Origin: an uncultured Micrococcales bacterium
GTDB lineage: Bacteria; Actinomycetota; Actinomycetes; Actinomycetales; Microbacteriaceae
Direction of reading: 5' to 3'
DNA length: 6,153 nt
Assembly: GCA_903927775.1 (NCBI GenBank)
Contig: CAIYOE010000149.1
Location: 1-6,153, forward strand
This document shows, piece by piece, positions 1-4,881 of the stretch. The notes below the pieces were generated by a model. That model was given only the letters and a program-made list of their open reading frames with translations. It did not search any database and was not told the origin of the DNA. Both the position numbers and the translations under genes were made by a program. Each line of letters begins with the position of its first letter. The stretch's first letter is position 1.

Positions 1-795
1 CAGGCCGCGGGTGCGCTCAAGGTAGACATCGTTGATGCCGGCTGGCTTTAGGTAGAGGTTGCGAGTCGCACGGGAGCCCTTTGGGATTCCGTTTAGGTAT
101 TTCCCGGTCAACAGGCCCTGCGCCAGAGGCGAGAACACGATCGAACCAATCCCGGTGGCACCGATGGTGTCCAGAAGTCCGTTTTCCGCGGTTCGGTCGT
201 ACATGTTGTAACGAGGTTGGTGGATCAAAAGCGGAACCCCCATGGATGCCAAAATACGCTGTGCATCACGGGTTTGCTGTGGGTCGTAGCTGCTTATTCC
301 GGCGTATAGGGCTTTGCCGCTGTGAACAGCGGTTGCAAGGGCCCCCATGGTTTCCTCGAGCGGAGTGAGTGGGTCGAAGCGGTGGCTGTAAAAGATGTCC
401 ACATAGTCGAGGTCCATGCGCTTTAGGCTCTGATCCAACGATGCCAAGAGGTACTTTCGGGAACCCCACTCGCCGTAAGGGCCTGGCCACATGTCATAGC
501 CGGCCTTGGTGCTGATGATTAGTTCGTCGCGGTACGGCTGCCAGTCTTGCTTGAAAAGCTTGCCAAAGTTGGTTTCGGCCGAGCCGTAGGGAGGGCCGTA
601 GTTGTTGGCTAGGTCAAAGTGCGTGATACCAAGGTCGAAGGCGCGACGCAAAAGTTTGCGGGCGGTGCTTTGGTTATCTACGTTGCCAAAGGAGTGCCAG
701 AGGCCCAGTGAAATCTCTGGAAGTTGCAGCCCGCTCTTGCCGGAGCGACGGTAGTTCATTACTTGGTAGCGGTCTTCCGCAGCAACATAAGCCAT
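1..795 (-). CDS. yghZ: YghZ-type aldo/keto reductase (N-terminal 265 residues, cut by window edge)
   Basis: This is an NADPH-dependent aldo/keto reductase of the AKR14 (YghZ/Gpr) type. The family reduces aldehydes such as L-glyceraldehyde 3-phosphate and methylglyoxal in the cytoplasm. The reading frame is open from the ATG at 795 to base 1, giving 265 of an expected 330-345 residues; the C-terminal end of the barrel lies outside the window. The catalytic tetrad is visible as D61, Y66, K97 and H138. Segments typical of E. coli YghZ are FDLANNYGPP (59-68), STKAGYDMWPGPYG (95-108), YVDIFYSHR (131-139) and SPLAQGLLTGKYLNGIP (222-238). The start at 795 is preferred over Met13 because AAGGTGG lies just upstream and the first 13 residues align with the start of E. 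coli YghZ. It is divergent from msrA with a 22 bp gap. A shared role in detoxifying oxidants or reactive aldehydes is inference. The exact substrate is not readable from sequence. Confidence 0.93.
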   Translation of the reverse strand, partial: MAYVAAEDRYQVMNYRRSGKSGLQLPEISLGLWHSFGNVDNQSTARKLLRRAFDLGITHFDLANNYGPPYGSAETNFGKLFKQDWQPYRDELIISTKAGYDMWPGPYGEWGSRKYLLASLDQSLKRMDLDYVDIFYSHRFDPLTPLEETMGALATAVHSGKALYAGISSYDPQQTRDAQRILASMGVPLLIHQPRYNMYDRTAENGLLDTIGATGIGSIVFSPLAQGLLTGKYLNGIPKGSRATRNLYLKPAGINDVYLERTRGL

Positions 796-799
796 GAAA

Positions 800-806
800 C
801 CACCTT
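800..806 (-). promoter_or_regulatory. Ribosome binding site of the aldo/keto reductase
   Basis: Read on the minus strand the motif is AAGGTGG, followed by TTTC and the ATG at 795. It supports the first Met over Met13, which has no such motif. It overlaps the minus-strand -10-like box at 807-812 at its edge. A transcript starting from that box would therefore begin at or after this motif and lose it, so the gene may use a promoter further upstream, inside msrA. Confidence 0.6.
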
Positions 807-811
807 AGGCT
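806..811 (+). promoter_or_regulatory. Probable -10 box of msrA, placed for a leaderless mRNA
   Basis: TAGGCT fits the actinobacterial TANNNT -10 pattern and ends 6 nt before the ATG at 818. Transcription would then start at or next to the A of the start codon. The msrA start has no Shine-Dalgarno motif upstream, which fits leaderless translation, common in actinobacteria. No clear -35 box is visible. This is a motif-and-spacing inference. Confidence 0.4.
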
Positions 812-812
812 A
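807..812 (-). promoter_or_regulatory. Possible -10 box toward the aldo/keto reductase, overlapping the msrA -10 box
   Basis: The minus-strand reading is TAGCCT, also a TANNNT match, and it shares five of its six base pairs with the msrA box. Its predicted start near 800 would give a leader of about 5 nt and cut off the AAGGTGG motif. Either translation is near-leaderless or this box is not the main promoter of the reductase. Confidence 0.25.
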
Positions 813-817
813 GAGCC

Positions 818-1339
818 ATGATGAGTTTTGTGCTTGGTGGCGGTTGTTTCTGGTGTCTCGATTCCAGTTTTATGCAGTTTGCAGGAGTCACAGATGTAGA
901 GGTTGGATACGCGGGTGGGGAATCCGCGACCGCTGACTACGAGACCATCTGCGGTGGCAAAACCGGTCACGTAGAGGTGGCTAGAGTCAACTTCGATGAA
1001 ACCGTGATTCCGGCCGATGTGATCCTTGACATTTTCTTTACCCTGCACGACCCGACACAGGTGAACCGACAGGGCAACGATGTCGGCACCCAGTACCGCA
1101 CCGCCATGTTTTACACCGATGACGCCCAGCGCGAGGTTTTTGCAGCGGCTATCGAACGAGCCAAGTTGATTTGGGGCGACGCCGTGGTTACCTCAAACGA
1201 ACCACTTGTCGAGTTCTTTATGGGCGAGGAATACCACCAGGACTTCTTTGCCAAAAACCCAAACCAGGGTTACTGCAACTATGTGGTGTTGCCAAAGATG
1301 CAAAAGACCCGCAAAGCGTTTGTGGAATACGTAAAGTAA
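818..1339 (+). CDS. msrA: Peptide methionine (S)-S-oxide reductase MsrA
   Basis: MsrA reduces the S-epimer of methionine sulfoxide, free or in proteins, using thioredoxin as reductant, and so repairs oxidative damage in the cytoplasm. The product has 173 residues, a normal minimal length. The catalytic motif GCFWC is at residues 9-13 with nucleophile C10. The substrate-pocket residues of E. coli MsrA (Y82, E94, D129, Y134) fall at the expected distances as Y41, E53, D88 and Y93. HDPT (77-80), EYHQDFF (138-144) and a C-terminal resolving cysteine C153 in GYC are present. The position after GCFWC reads LDSSF where many family members have TE-VF; this is a tolerated variant. Two ATGs (818 and 821) stand in tandem; either could be the first residue. 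No ribosome binding site is present, so a leaderless mRNA is likely. It is not fused to an MsrB domain. Confidence 0.96.
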   Translation: MMSFVLGGGCFWCLDSSFMQFAGVTDVEVGYAGGESATADYETICGGKTGHVEVARVNFDETVIPADVILDIFFTLHDPTQVNRQGNDVGTQYRTAMFYTDDAQREVFAAAIERAKLIWGDAVVTSNEPLVEFFMGEEYHQDFFAKNPNQGYCNYVVLPKMQKTRKAFVEYVK

Positions 1340-1388
1340 TCCACAGTTTGGCCTCGTAACGGCGGGGGAGACTAGCCCAAAGGGCACT

Positions 1389-1425
1389 CTTGAGTCACAG
1401 CCAGCAATCGCTGGTTTCACTCAAG
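1389..1425 (+). promoter_or_regulatory. Long stem-loop in the ssb leader, ending at the ribosome binding site
   Basis: The outer arms CTTGAGT (1389-1395) and ACTCAAG (1419-1425) are perfectly complementary. The inner arms CCAGC (1401-1405) and GCTGG (1410-1414) pair around an AATC loop. The arms are separated by a small asymmetric internal loop (5 nt against 4 nt). The AAAGG ribosome binding site of ssb begins at 1426, directly after the stem. There is no T-run, so it is not a classical intrinsic terminator for msrA. It could be a leader structure affecting ssb translation, a U-less terminator, or a DNA operator. A smaller inverted repeat, GCCC AAA GGGC, lies just upstream at 1375-1385. Confidence 0.45.
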
Positions 1426-1436
1426 AAAGGCTCCGC

Positions 1437-1856
1437 ATGGAAACCCTCCACCTCACCGGTTTGGTAGCCACAACTCCAAGACACCTGGTAACCCAGGATG
1501 GCCTACCGATCACCTCGTTCCGTTTGGCTTCTAGCCAGCGACGATTCGACCGATCCCAGAACAAGTGGGTAGACGGCGAGACCAACTGGTACACCGTGAC
1601 CTCGTTTCGCACCCTGGCAGTAAATGTTTCACAGTCGATCTCCAAGGGAGACCGCATCGCAGTTTTTGGCAAGCTGCGAGTGCGCGACTGGGACAACGGT
1701 GAACGAGCCGGAACCAGTGTGGAAATCGAAGCCGAAACCGTTGGACACGACCTGGCTTGGGGCAACAGCAACTTCACTCGAACCGTTCTAGTTCGTGAAA
1801 CCGCGCCAGAAGAAACGGTCGAATCCGGCCTTGCCCAAGACCTGGTTACCGCCTAG
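1437..1856 (+). CDS. ssb: Short actinobacterial single-stranded DNA-binding protein (SsbB-like)
   Basis: This is an OB-fold protein expected to bind single-stranded DNA as an oligomer. It has 139 residues, shorter than the usual 160-180 for the main replicative SSB. The fold spans about residues 3-112: NWYTVTSF (50-57) carries a conserved aromatic patch, then SKGDRIAVFGKLRVRDW (69-85), then the actinobacterial signature VGHDLAWGNSNFTR (102-115). The tail is only about 25 residues and ends GLAQDLVTA. It has some glutamates but lacks the DDDIPF-like acidic tip through which canonical SSB recruits replication and repair proteins. This points to the SsbB or Rv2478c-like paralogue rather than the essential SSB, by inference. 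The start is supported by AAAGG 6 nt upstream. It could be read through from msrA (97 bp gap) or from its own promoter; TAAAGT at 1332-1337 is a weak -10 candidate. Confidence 0.88.
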   Translation: METLHLTGLVATTPRHLVTQDGLPITSFRLASSQRRFDRSQNKWVDGETNWYTVTSFRTLAVNVSQSISKGDRIAVFGKLRVRDWDNGERAGTSVEIEAETVGHDLAWGNSNFTRTVLVRETAPEETVESGLAQDLVTA

Positions 1857-1875
1857 CACACAGCTCCTATCTATG

Positions 1876-1890
1876 CCGCCTCGCCGGCGG
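1876..1890. other. Small GC-rich inverted repeat after ssb
   Basis: CCGCC (1876-1880) and GGCGG (1886-1890) are complementary around a TCGCC loop, 19 bp after the ssb stop codon. It is the first of a chain of stem-loops in this gap. No T-run follows it. Confidence 0.35.
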
Positions 1891-1903
1891 AACCATCCAA
1901 GCC

Positions 1904-1944
1904 CTGCGCGGCCGAAACCGTCCCCCACTAATTCGGTGGCGCAG
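1904..1944. terminator. Two-part stem-loop downstream of ssb, possible terminator
   Basis: CTGCGC (1904-1909) pairs with GCGCAG (1939-1944), and CCGAA (1912-1916) pairs with TTCGG (1932-1936). They are separated by a 2x2 internal loop and closed by a 15 nt loop. With the next element it lies between ssb and the ettA promoter, the expected place for an ssb terminator. There is no U-tract, which is common for actinobacterial terminators, so the call rests on position and pairing only. Confidence 0.35.
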
Positions 1945-1946
1945 CT

Positions 1947-1978
1947 GTGATCGCAAGCCCCCCTCACTTTGCGATCAC
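1947..1978. terminator. Perfect 10 bp inverted repeat, possible terminator or operator
   Basis: GTGATCGCAA (1947-1956) and TTGCGATCAC (1969-1978) are exact reverse complements around a 12 nt C-rich loop. The preceding stem ends at 1944, only 2 nt before it. As RNA it would be a strong hairpin and could end ssb transcription. As DNA it is also a plausible site for a dimeric regulator of ettA, because it lies about 60 bp upstream of the likely ettA -10 box. Confidence 0.4.
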
Positions 1979-2005
1979 TGGGCGTTCTCTGTCACAAACT
2001 GCATC

Positions 2006-2032
2006 GGGTTTGGGTAGCCTCACCCAAAACCC
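2006..2032. promoter_or_regulatory. Inverted repeat just upstream of the ettA -10 box
   Basis: TTTGGGT (2009-2015) pairs with ACCCAAA (2022-2028). GGG (2006-2008) and CCC (2030-2032) extend the stem past a single bulged A. The six-base centre is AGCCTC. The element ends 8 bp before the TAAACT box at 2041, where a repressor or activator could act. A second TANNNT match, TAGCCT (2015-2020), lies inside it. Confidence 0.35.
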
Positions 2033-2040
2033 AGTTCGGG

Positions 2041-2046
2041 TAAACT
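2041..2046 (+). promoter_or_regulatory. Candidate -10 box of ettA
   Basis: TAAACT fits TANNNT and would start transcription near 2053, giving a leader of about 70 nt that includes the ribosome binding site at 2110. I see no good -35 hexamer at the usual distance. The alternative -10 candidate is TAGCCT at 2015-2020. Confidence 0.35.
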
Positions 2047-2109
2047 TATCCGCAGCAGACCGTGCCAGAGGACGCCCTTTTATTTGGCCGAGCGGATGCA
2101 ATCACTTTT

Positions 2110-2115
2110 AGGAGA
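2110..2115 (+). promoter_or_regulatory. Ribosome binding site fixing the ettA start
   Basis: AGGAGA lies 9 nt before the ATG at 2125. It decides the start against an in-frame GTG at 2062, which would add 21 residues not expected in the family. Confidence 0.75.
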
Positions 2116-2124
2116 CCAGAGCAC

Positions 2125-3807
2125 ATGGCTGAGTTCATTTACCAGATGATTAAGGCGCGTAAGGCGCACGGCGAGAAGGTAATCCTCGACGACGTGACCT
2201 TGGCGTTTTACCCAGGCGCCAAGATCGGTGTGGTGGGTCCAAACGGTGCCGGTAAGTCCACCGTGCTAAAGATCATGGCAGGAATGGACACTCCTTCGAA
2301 TGGAGAAGCCCGCCTGAACCCAGGCGCAAGCGTGGGAATCCTGATGCAGGAGCCGCCGCTAGACGAGTCGCTAACTGTTCTTGGCAACGTGCAGTTGGCA
2401 GTTGCAGCGACCAAAGCCAAACTAGACCGCTTCAATGCAATCAGCGAGGAAATGGCCTCGCCAGACGCCGATTTCGACGTTTTGCTAGAAGAAATGGGCA
2501 AGCTCCAGGAAGAAATCGATCACCTGGATGCCTGGGACCTAGACAGCCAGCTAGAGCAGGCCATGGATGCGCTTCGCTGCCCGCCAAGCGACCTGCCAGT
2601 TACCAACCTTTCCGGTGGTGAACGGCGCCGTGTCGCACTCTGCAAGCTCTTGCTAGAAAAGCCAGACCTTTTGCTTCTGGATGAGCCGACTAACCACCTC
2701 GACGCCGAGAGCGTGCTTTGGCTTGAGCAGCACTTGGCCAAGTACCCGGGTGCGGTTTTGGCTGTAACTCACGACCGTTACTTCCTTGACAACGTGGCCG
2801 AGTGGATTCTTGAGCTTGACCGAGGCCGCGCCTACCCTTACGAGGGTAACTACAGCACTTACCTAGAAAAGAAGCGCGAGCGCCTAGAGGTACAGGGCAA
2901 GAAGGACGCCAAGCTGGCCAAGCGTTTGTCCGACGAACTCGACTGGGTTCGTTCCACTCCAAAGGCTCGCCAGACCAAGAGCAAGGCTCGTTTGGCCAAG
3001 TACGAAGAGATGGCAGCCGAGGCGGACAGAACCAGAAAGTTGGACTTCGAAGAAATCCAGATTCCGGTCGGTCCACGTCTGGGCAACGTAGTAATCGAGG
3101 CCAAGGACCTTCAGAAGGGATTCGAGGGCCGCTCGCTTATCAACGGTCTATCGTTCAGCCTTCCTCGTAACGGCATCGTTGGAGTTATCGGTCCGAACGG
3201 TGTGGGTAAGTCCACCCTGTTCAAGACCATCGTTGGCATGGAGAAACTAGACGGCGGCGACCTAAAGATCGGTGAAACCGTAAAGATTTCATACGTCGAC
3301 CAGGGCCGTGGCGGAATCGACCCGAACAAAACCCTGTGGGAGGTTGTCTCCGATGGCCTCGACTTCATGCAGGTTGGTCAGCAGGAAATGCCTTCGCGCG
3401 CCTATGTTGCCGCCTTCGGTTTCAAGGGACCAGACCAGCAAAAGCCGGCCGGCGTGCTTTCCGGTGGTGAGCGCAACCGCTTGAACCTAGCTTTGACACT
3501 CAAGCAGGGTGGAAACCTTTTGCTACTCGACGAACCTACTAACGACCTCGATGTTGAAACCCTAGGTTCACTCGAAAACGCTCTACTTGAGTTCCCGGGA
3601 TGTGCCGTAGTGATTACTCACGACCGTTGGTTCCTAGACCGCGTTGCCACCCACATCCTTGCCTACGAAGGCAGCGACGACAAGCCAGACCAGTGGTACT
3701 GGTTCGAGGGAAACTTTGAGTCTTACGAAGAGAACAAGATTGCGCGCCTGGGTGCTGATGCGGCTAAGCCTCACCGCAGCACCTACCGTCGTTTGACCCG
3801 CGACTAA
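2125..3807 (+). CDS. ettA: Energy-dependent translational throttle protein EttA (ABC-F ATPase)
   Basis: EttA is a soluble ABC-F ATPase that binds the ribosomal E site and couples entry into the elongation cycle to the ATP/ADP ratio. The product has 560 residues against 555 in E. coli. The first ATPase domain shows Walker A GPNGAGKS (38-45), signature LSGGE (162-166), Walker B LLLLDEP with catalytic E187, and switch H216. The EttA 'arm' insertion, which contacts L1 and tRNA, spans roughly 92-140. The charged linker between the domains (about 243-320) contains STPKARQTKSKARL (277-290), typical of the tRNA-interacting motif. The second domain has GPNGVGKS (356-363), LSGGE (445-449), E470 and H499. 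It ends in the family tail KPHRSTYRRLTRD. There are no membrane segments. The start is set by AGGAGA at 2110-2115. Leucine codon CTA is notably frequent (18 counted of about 70). It probably has its own promoter in the 268 bp gap after ssb. Confidence 0.97.
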   Translation: MAEFIYQMIKARKAHGEKVILDDVTLAFYPGAKIGVVGPNGAGKSTVLKIMAGMDTPSNGEARLNPGASVGILMQEPPLDESLTVLGNVQLAVAATKAKLDRFNAISEEMASPDADFDVLLEEMGKLQEEIDHLDAWDLDSQLEQAMDALRCPPSDLPVTNLSGGERRRVALCKLLLEKPDLLLLDEPTNHLDAESVLWLEQHLAKYPGAVLAVTHDRYFLDNVAEWILELDRGRAYPYEGNYSTYLEKKRERLEVQGKKDAKLAKRLSDELDWVRSTPKARQTKSKARLAKYEEMAAEADRTRKLDFEEIQIPVGPRLGNVVIEAKDLQKGFEGRSLINGLSFSLPRNGIVGVIGPNGVGKSTLFKTIVGMEKLDGGDLKIGETVKISYVDQGRGGIDPNKTLWEVVSDGLDFMQVGQQEMPSRAYVAAFGFKGPDQQKPAGVLSGGERNRLNLALTLKQGGNLLLLDEPTNDLDVETLGSLENALLEFPGCAVVITHDRWFLDRVATHILAYEGSDDKPDQWYWFEGNFESYEENKIARLGADAAKPHRSTYRRLTRD

Positions 3808-3808
3808 T

Positions 3809-3940
3809 GCCGTCAGGCCACTAAGGCTGGCGAAGACCGGGCTTGAACCGGGCTGGAGGCTGCCTGCTAGGGAAGGCCGTCAGGCCACTAAGGCAATCTG
3901 CCTTCTAGGGATGGCCGTCAAGCCACTAAGGCTGGCGAAG
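3809..3940. repeat. Mosaic of short direct repeats between convergent ettA and tesB
   Basis: The 19 bp core GCCGTCARGCCACTAAGGC occurs three times, at 3809-3827, 3876-3894 and 3914-3932, with one G/A difference in the third copy. Copies 1 and 3 are followed by the same TGGCGAAG (3828-3835 and 3933-3940). Copies 2 and 3 are each preceded by a 16 bp block, CTGCCTnCTAGGGAnG (3860-3875 and 3898-3913). An extra 8 bp repeat, ACCGGGCT, occurs at 3836 and 3847. The order is core-B-spacer-C-core-C-core-B. Each core can form a tiny hairpin, GCC-ACTAA-GGC. The whole gap between the two stop codons is made of this, with no coding potential. It may act as a bidirectional terminator, mRNA end stabiliser or REP-like element; the function is inference. 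Confidence 0.85.
3860..3932. repeat. Imperfect tandem repeat, 38 bp period, two units
   Basis: Bases 3860-3894 and 3898-3932 match over 35 positions with three mismatches (3866/3904, 3874/3912, 3883/3921), separated by AAT. This suggests a local duplication. At the junction AAGGC (3890-3894) and GCCTT (3900-3904) form a perfect 5 bp stem with a 5 nt loop, a structure created by the tandem arrangement itself. Confidence 0.85.
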
Positions 3941-3943
3941 TTC

Positions 3944-4849
3944 CTATGCGGGTTCTTGGCCAAACTCTGGAACGCGAACCATGCCCTCCTGGGCAACGGT
4001 TGCGATCAACTTTCCATCGTGGCTAAATATTTTGCCCAGTGCCAAACCGCGACCGCCCTGAGCGCTCGGTGATTCTTGAACGTAGAGCATCCATTCGTCA
4101 ACCTTGGGTTGGCGGTGGAACCACATGGCGTGATCCAGGCTTGCGCTCTTGAGGCCAGGGTGTGTCCAGGCTATTCCATGTGCCCGGTAAATGCTCTCGA
4201 GAATGCTGTAGTCGCTGGCATAGGCCAAGGCTGCGCGGTGAAGCGCTGGGTCGTTCGGCAGTTCGCCCAGTGCCTTAATCCAAACCGCTTGGTGGGGAAC
4301 CTGCTGCTTTGGGTCAACCGAAAAGTAAATCGGGCTGCCAACATGGCGCATGTCAAAAGGGCGAGCCTTGGCCCAGTATTGGGCAACCGGGTGCGGGTTT
4401 TCGCCCATAAGCGAGGCCGCCGAGGGGAGGGTTTCGGGGTTCGGAATGCCAACTGGAAAAGTTTCCTGGTGCTCAATACCTATGTCGCTGTCTTGAAAAC
4501 TGGCAATCATGCTAAAAATCGGCTGGCCACTCTGAAATGCCTGCACCCGGCGTGTGCTGAAGGAACGGCCATCTCTGAGTCGATCAACGCTAAAGGTAAT
4601 GGGCTGATTTATGTCACCCGGGCGAAGGAAATAACCGTGCAGTGAGTGTGGTGCGCGGTCACCATCGATGGTTCGTTCCGCGGCAACCAGGCTCTGCGCT
4701 AACACTTGCCCACCAAAGACGCGCCCGTGTGGCATCCACTGGCTGGGCCCGGTAAAGATATCCTCGGTGGCACGAGAACCGTCTGCATCTTCTAGATTCA
4801 GGGTTCGAATCATGTCCTCGAGAGGATCCTGGGGGATTGGAATAATCAT
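3944..4849 (-). CDS. tesB: Acyl-CoA thioesterase II (TesB family)
   Basis: TesB-type thioesterases hydrolyse acyl-CoA to free fatty acid and CoA in the cytoplasm. The protein has 301 residues, close to the 286 of E. coli TesB, and comprises two hot-dog domains. The first, about 25-120, includes HGRVFGGQVLAQSL (41-54) and HGYFLRPGD (71-79). The second, about 165-295, includes SLDHAMWFHR (237-246) and the terminal VAQEGMVR (285-292). The E. coli catalytic set D204, T228, Q278 corresponds by spacing to D213, S237 and Q287. Ser in place of Thr keeps the hydroxyl and is seen in other family members. The ATG at 4849 follows AGAGGTG (4860-4854), which supports the start. It is divergent from the 219-residue gene across 32 bp and convergent with ettA across the repeat mosaic. 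Preferred chain length and physiological role are not readable from sequence. Confidence 0.95.
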   Translation of the reverse strand: MIIPIPQDPLEDMIRTLNLEDADGSRATEDIFTGPSQWMPHGRVFGGQVLAQSLVAAERTIDGDRAPHSLHGYFLRPGDINQPITFSVDRLRDGRSFSTRRVQAFQSGQPIFSMIASFQDSDIGIEHQETFPVGIPNPETLPSAASLMGENPHPVAQYWAKARPFDMRHVGSPIYFSVDPKQQVPHQAVWIKALGELPNDPALHRAALAYASDYSILESIYRAHGIAWTHPGLKSASLDHAMWFHRQPKVDEWMLYVQESPSAQGGRGLALGKIFSHDGKLIATVAQEGMVRVPEFGQEPA

Positions 4850-4866
4850 TTTGCACCTCTTACGGC

Positions 4867-4872
4867 TAGTTT
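4867..4872 (+). promoter_or_regulatory. Candidate -10 box of the 219-residue gene
   Basis: TAGTTT fits TANNNT and ends 9 nt before the ATG at 4882. The predicted transcript starts at about 4879-4882 and would be leaderless or nearly so. AGGAG (4877-4881) touches the ATG with no spacer, so it cannot serve as a normal ribosome binding site, which favours leaderless initiation. Confidence 0.4.
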
Positions 4873-4873
4873 A
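4868..4873 (-). promoter_or_regulatory. Candidate -10 box of tesB, overlapping the opposite -10 box
   Basis: The minus-strand reading is TAAACT, the same hexamer as the candidate upstream of ettA. The predicted start near 4861 leaves a leader of about 12 nt that still contains the AGAGGTG ribosome binding site. The promoter and ribosome binding site therefore fit together. Confidence 0.4.
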
Positions 4874-4881
4874 GACAGGAG

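Noticed and set aside
81..368. Plus-strand open frame of 95 codons opposite the aldo/keto reductase
   Set aside because: Antisense to conserved reductase sequence, with no independent signals.
674..1048. Minus-strand open frame of 124 codons across the reductase/msrA gap
   Set aside because: It overlaps two well-supported genes in other frames and contains no domain; it reads as a shadow.
1389..1425. Riboswitch or T-box leader
   Set aside because: A single hairpin with no recognisable riboswitch or T-box consensus, and ssb is not a typical target of either.
1340..1436. SOS (LexA) operator upstream of ssb
   Set aside because: No GAAC-N4-GTTC type site is present; the visible inverted repeat CTTGAGT/ACTCAAG has the wrong sequence and spacing.
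2062..2124. GTG start for ettA adding 21 residues
   Set aside because: The added residues do not resemble EttA N-termini, there is no ribosome binding site at 2062, and AGGAGA sits at a good distance from the ATG at 2125, where the protein begins with the family-typical MAEFIYQM.
3809..3940. CRISPR array
   Set aside because: The repeat is only 19 bp, the gaps are unequal (48 and 19 bp), the gap sequences are themselves repeated, and there are no cas genes.
3809..3940. Insertion sequence remnant or attachment site
   Set aside because: No terminal inverted repeats, target duplication, transposase or integrase fragment, or tRNA gene is nearby; the repeats are direct and modular.
4076..4645. 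Plus-strand open frame of 189 codons opposite tesB
   Set aside because: It lies entirely antisense to a well-supported TesB gene, shows no recognisable domain and has no promoter or ribosome binding site.
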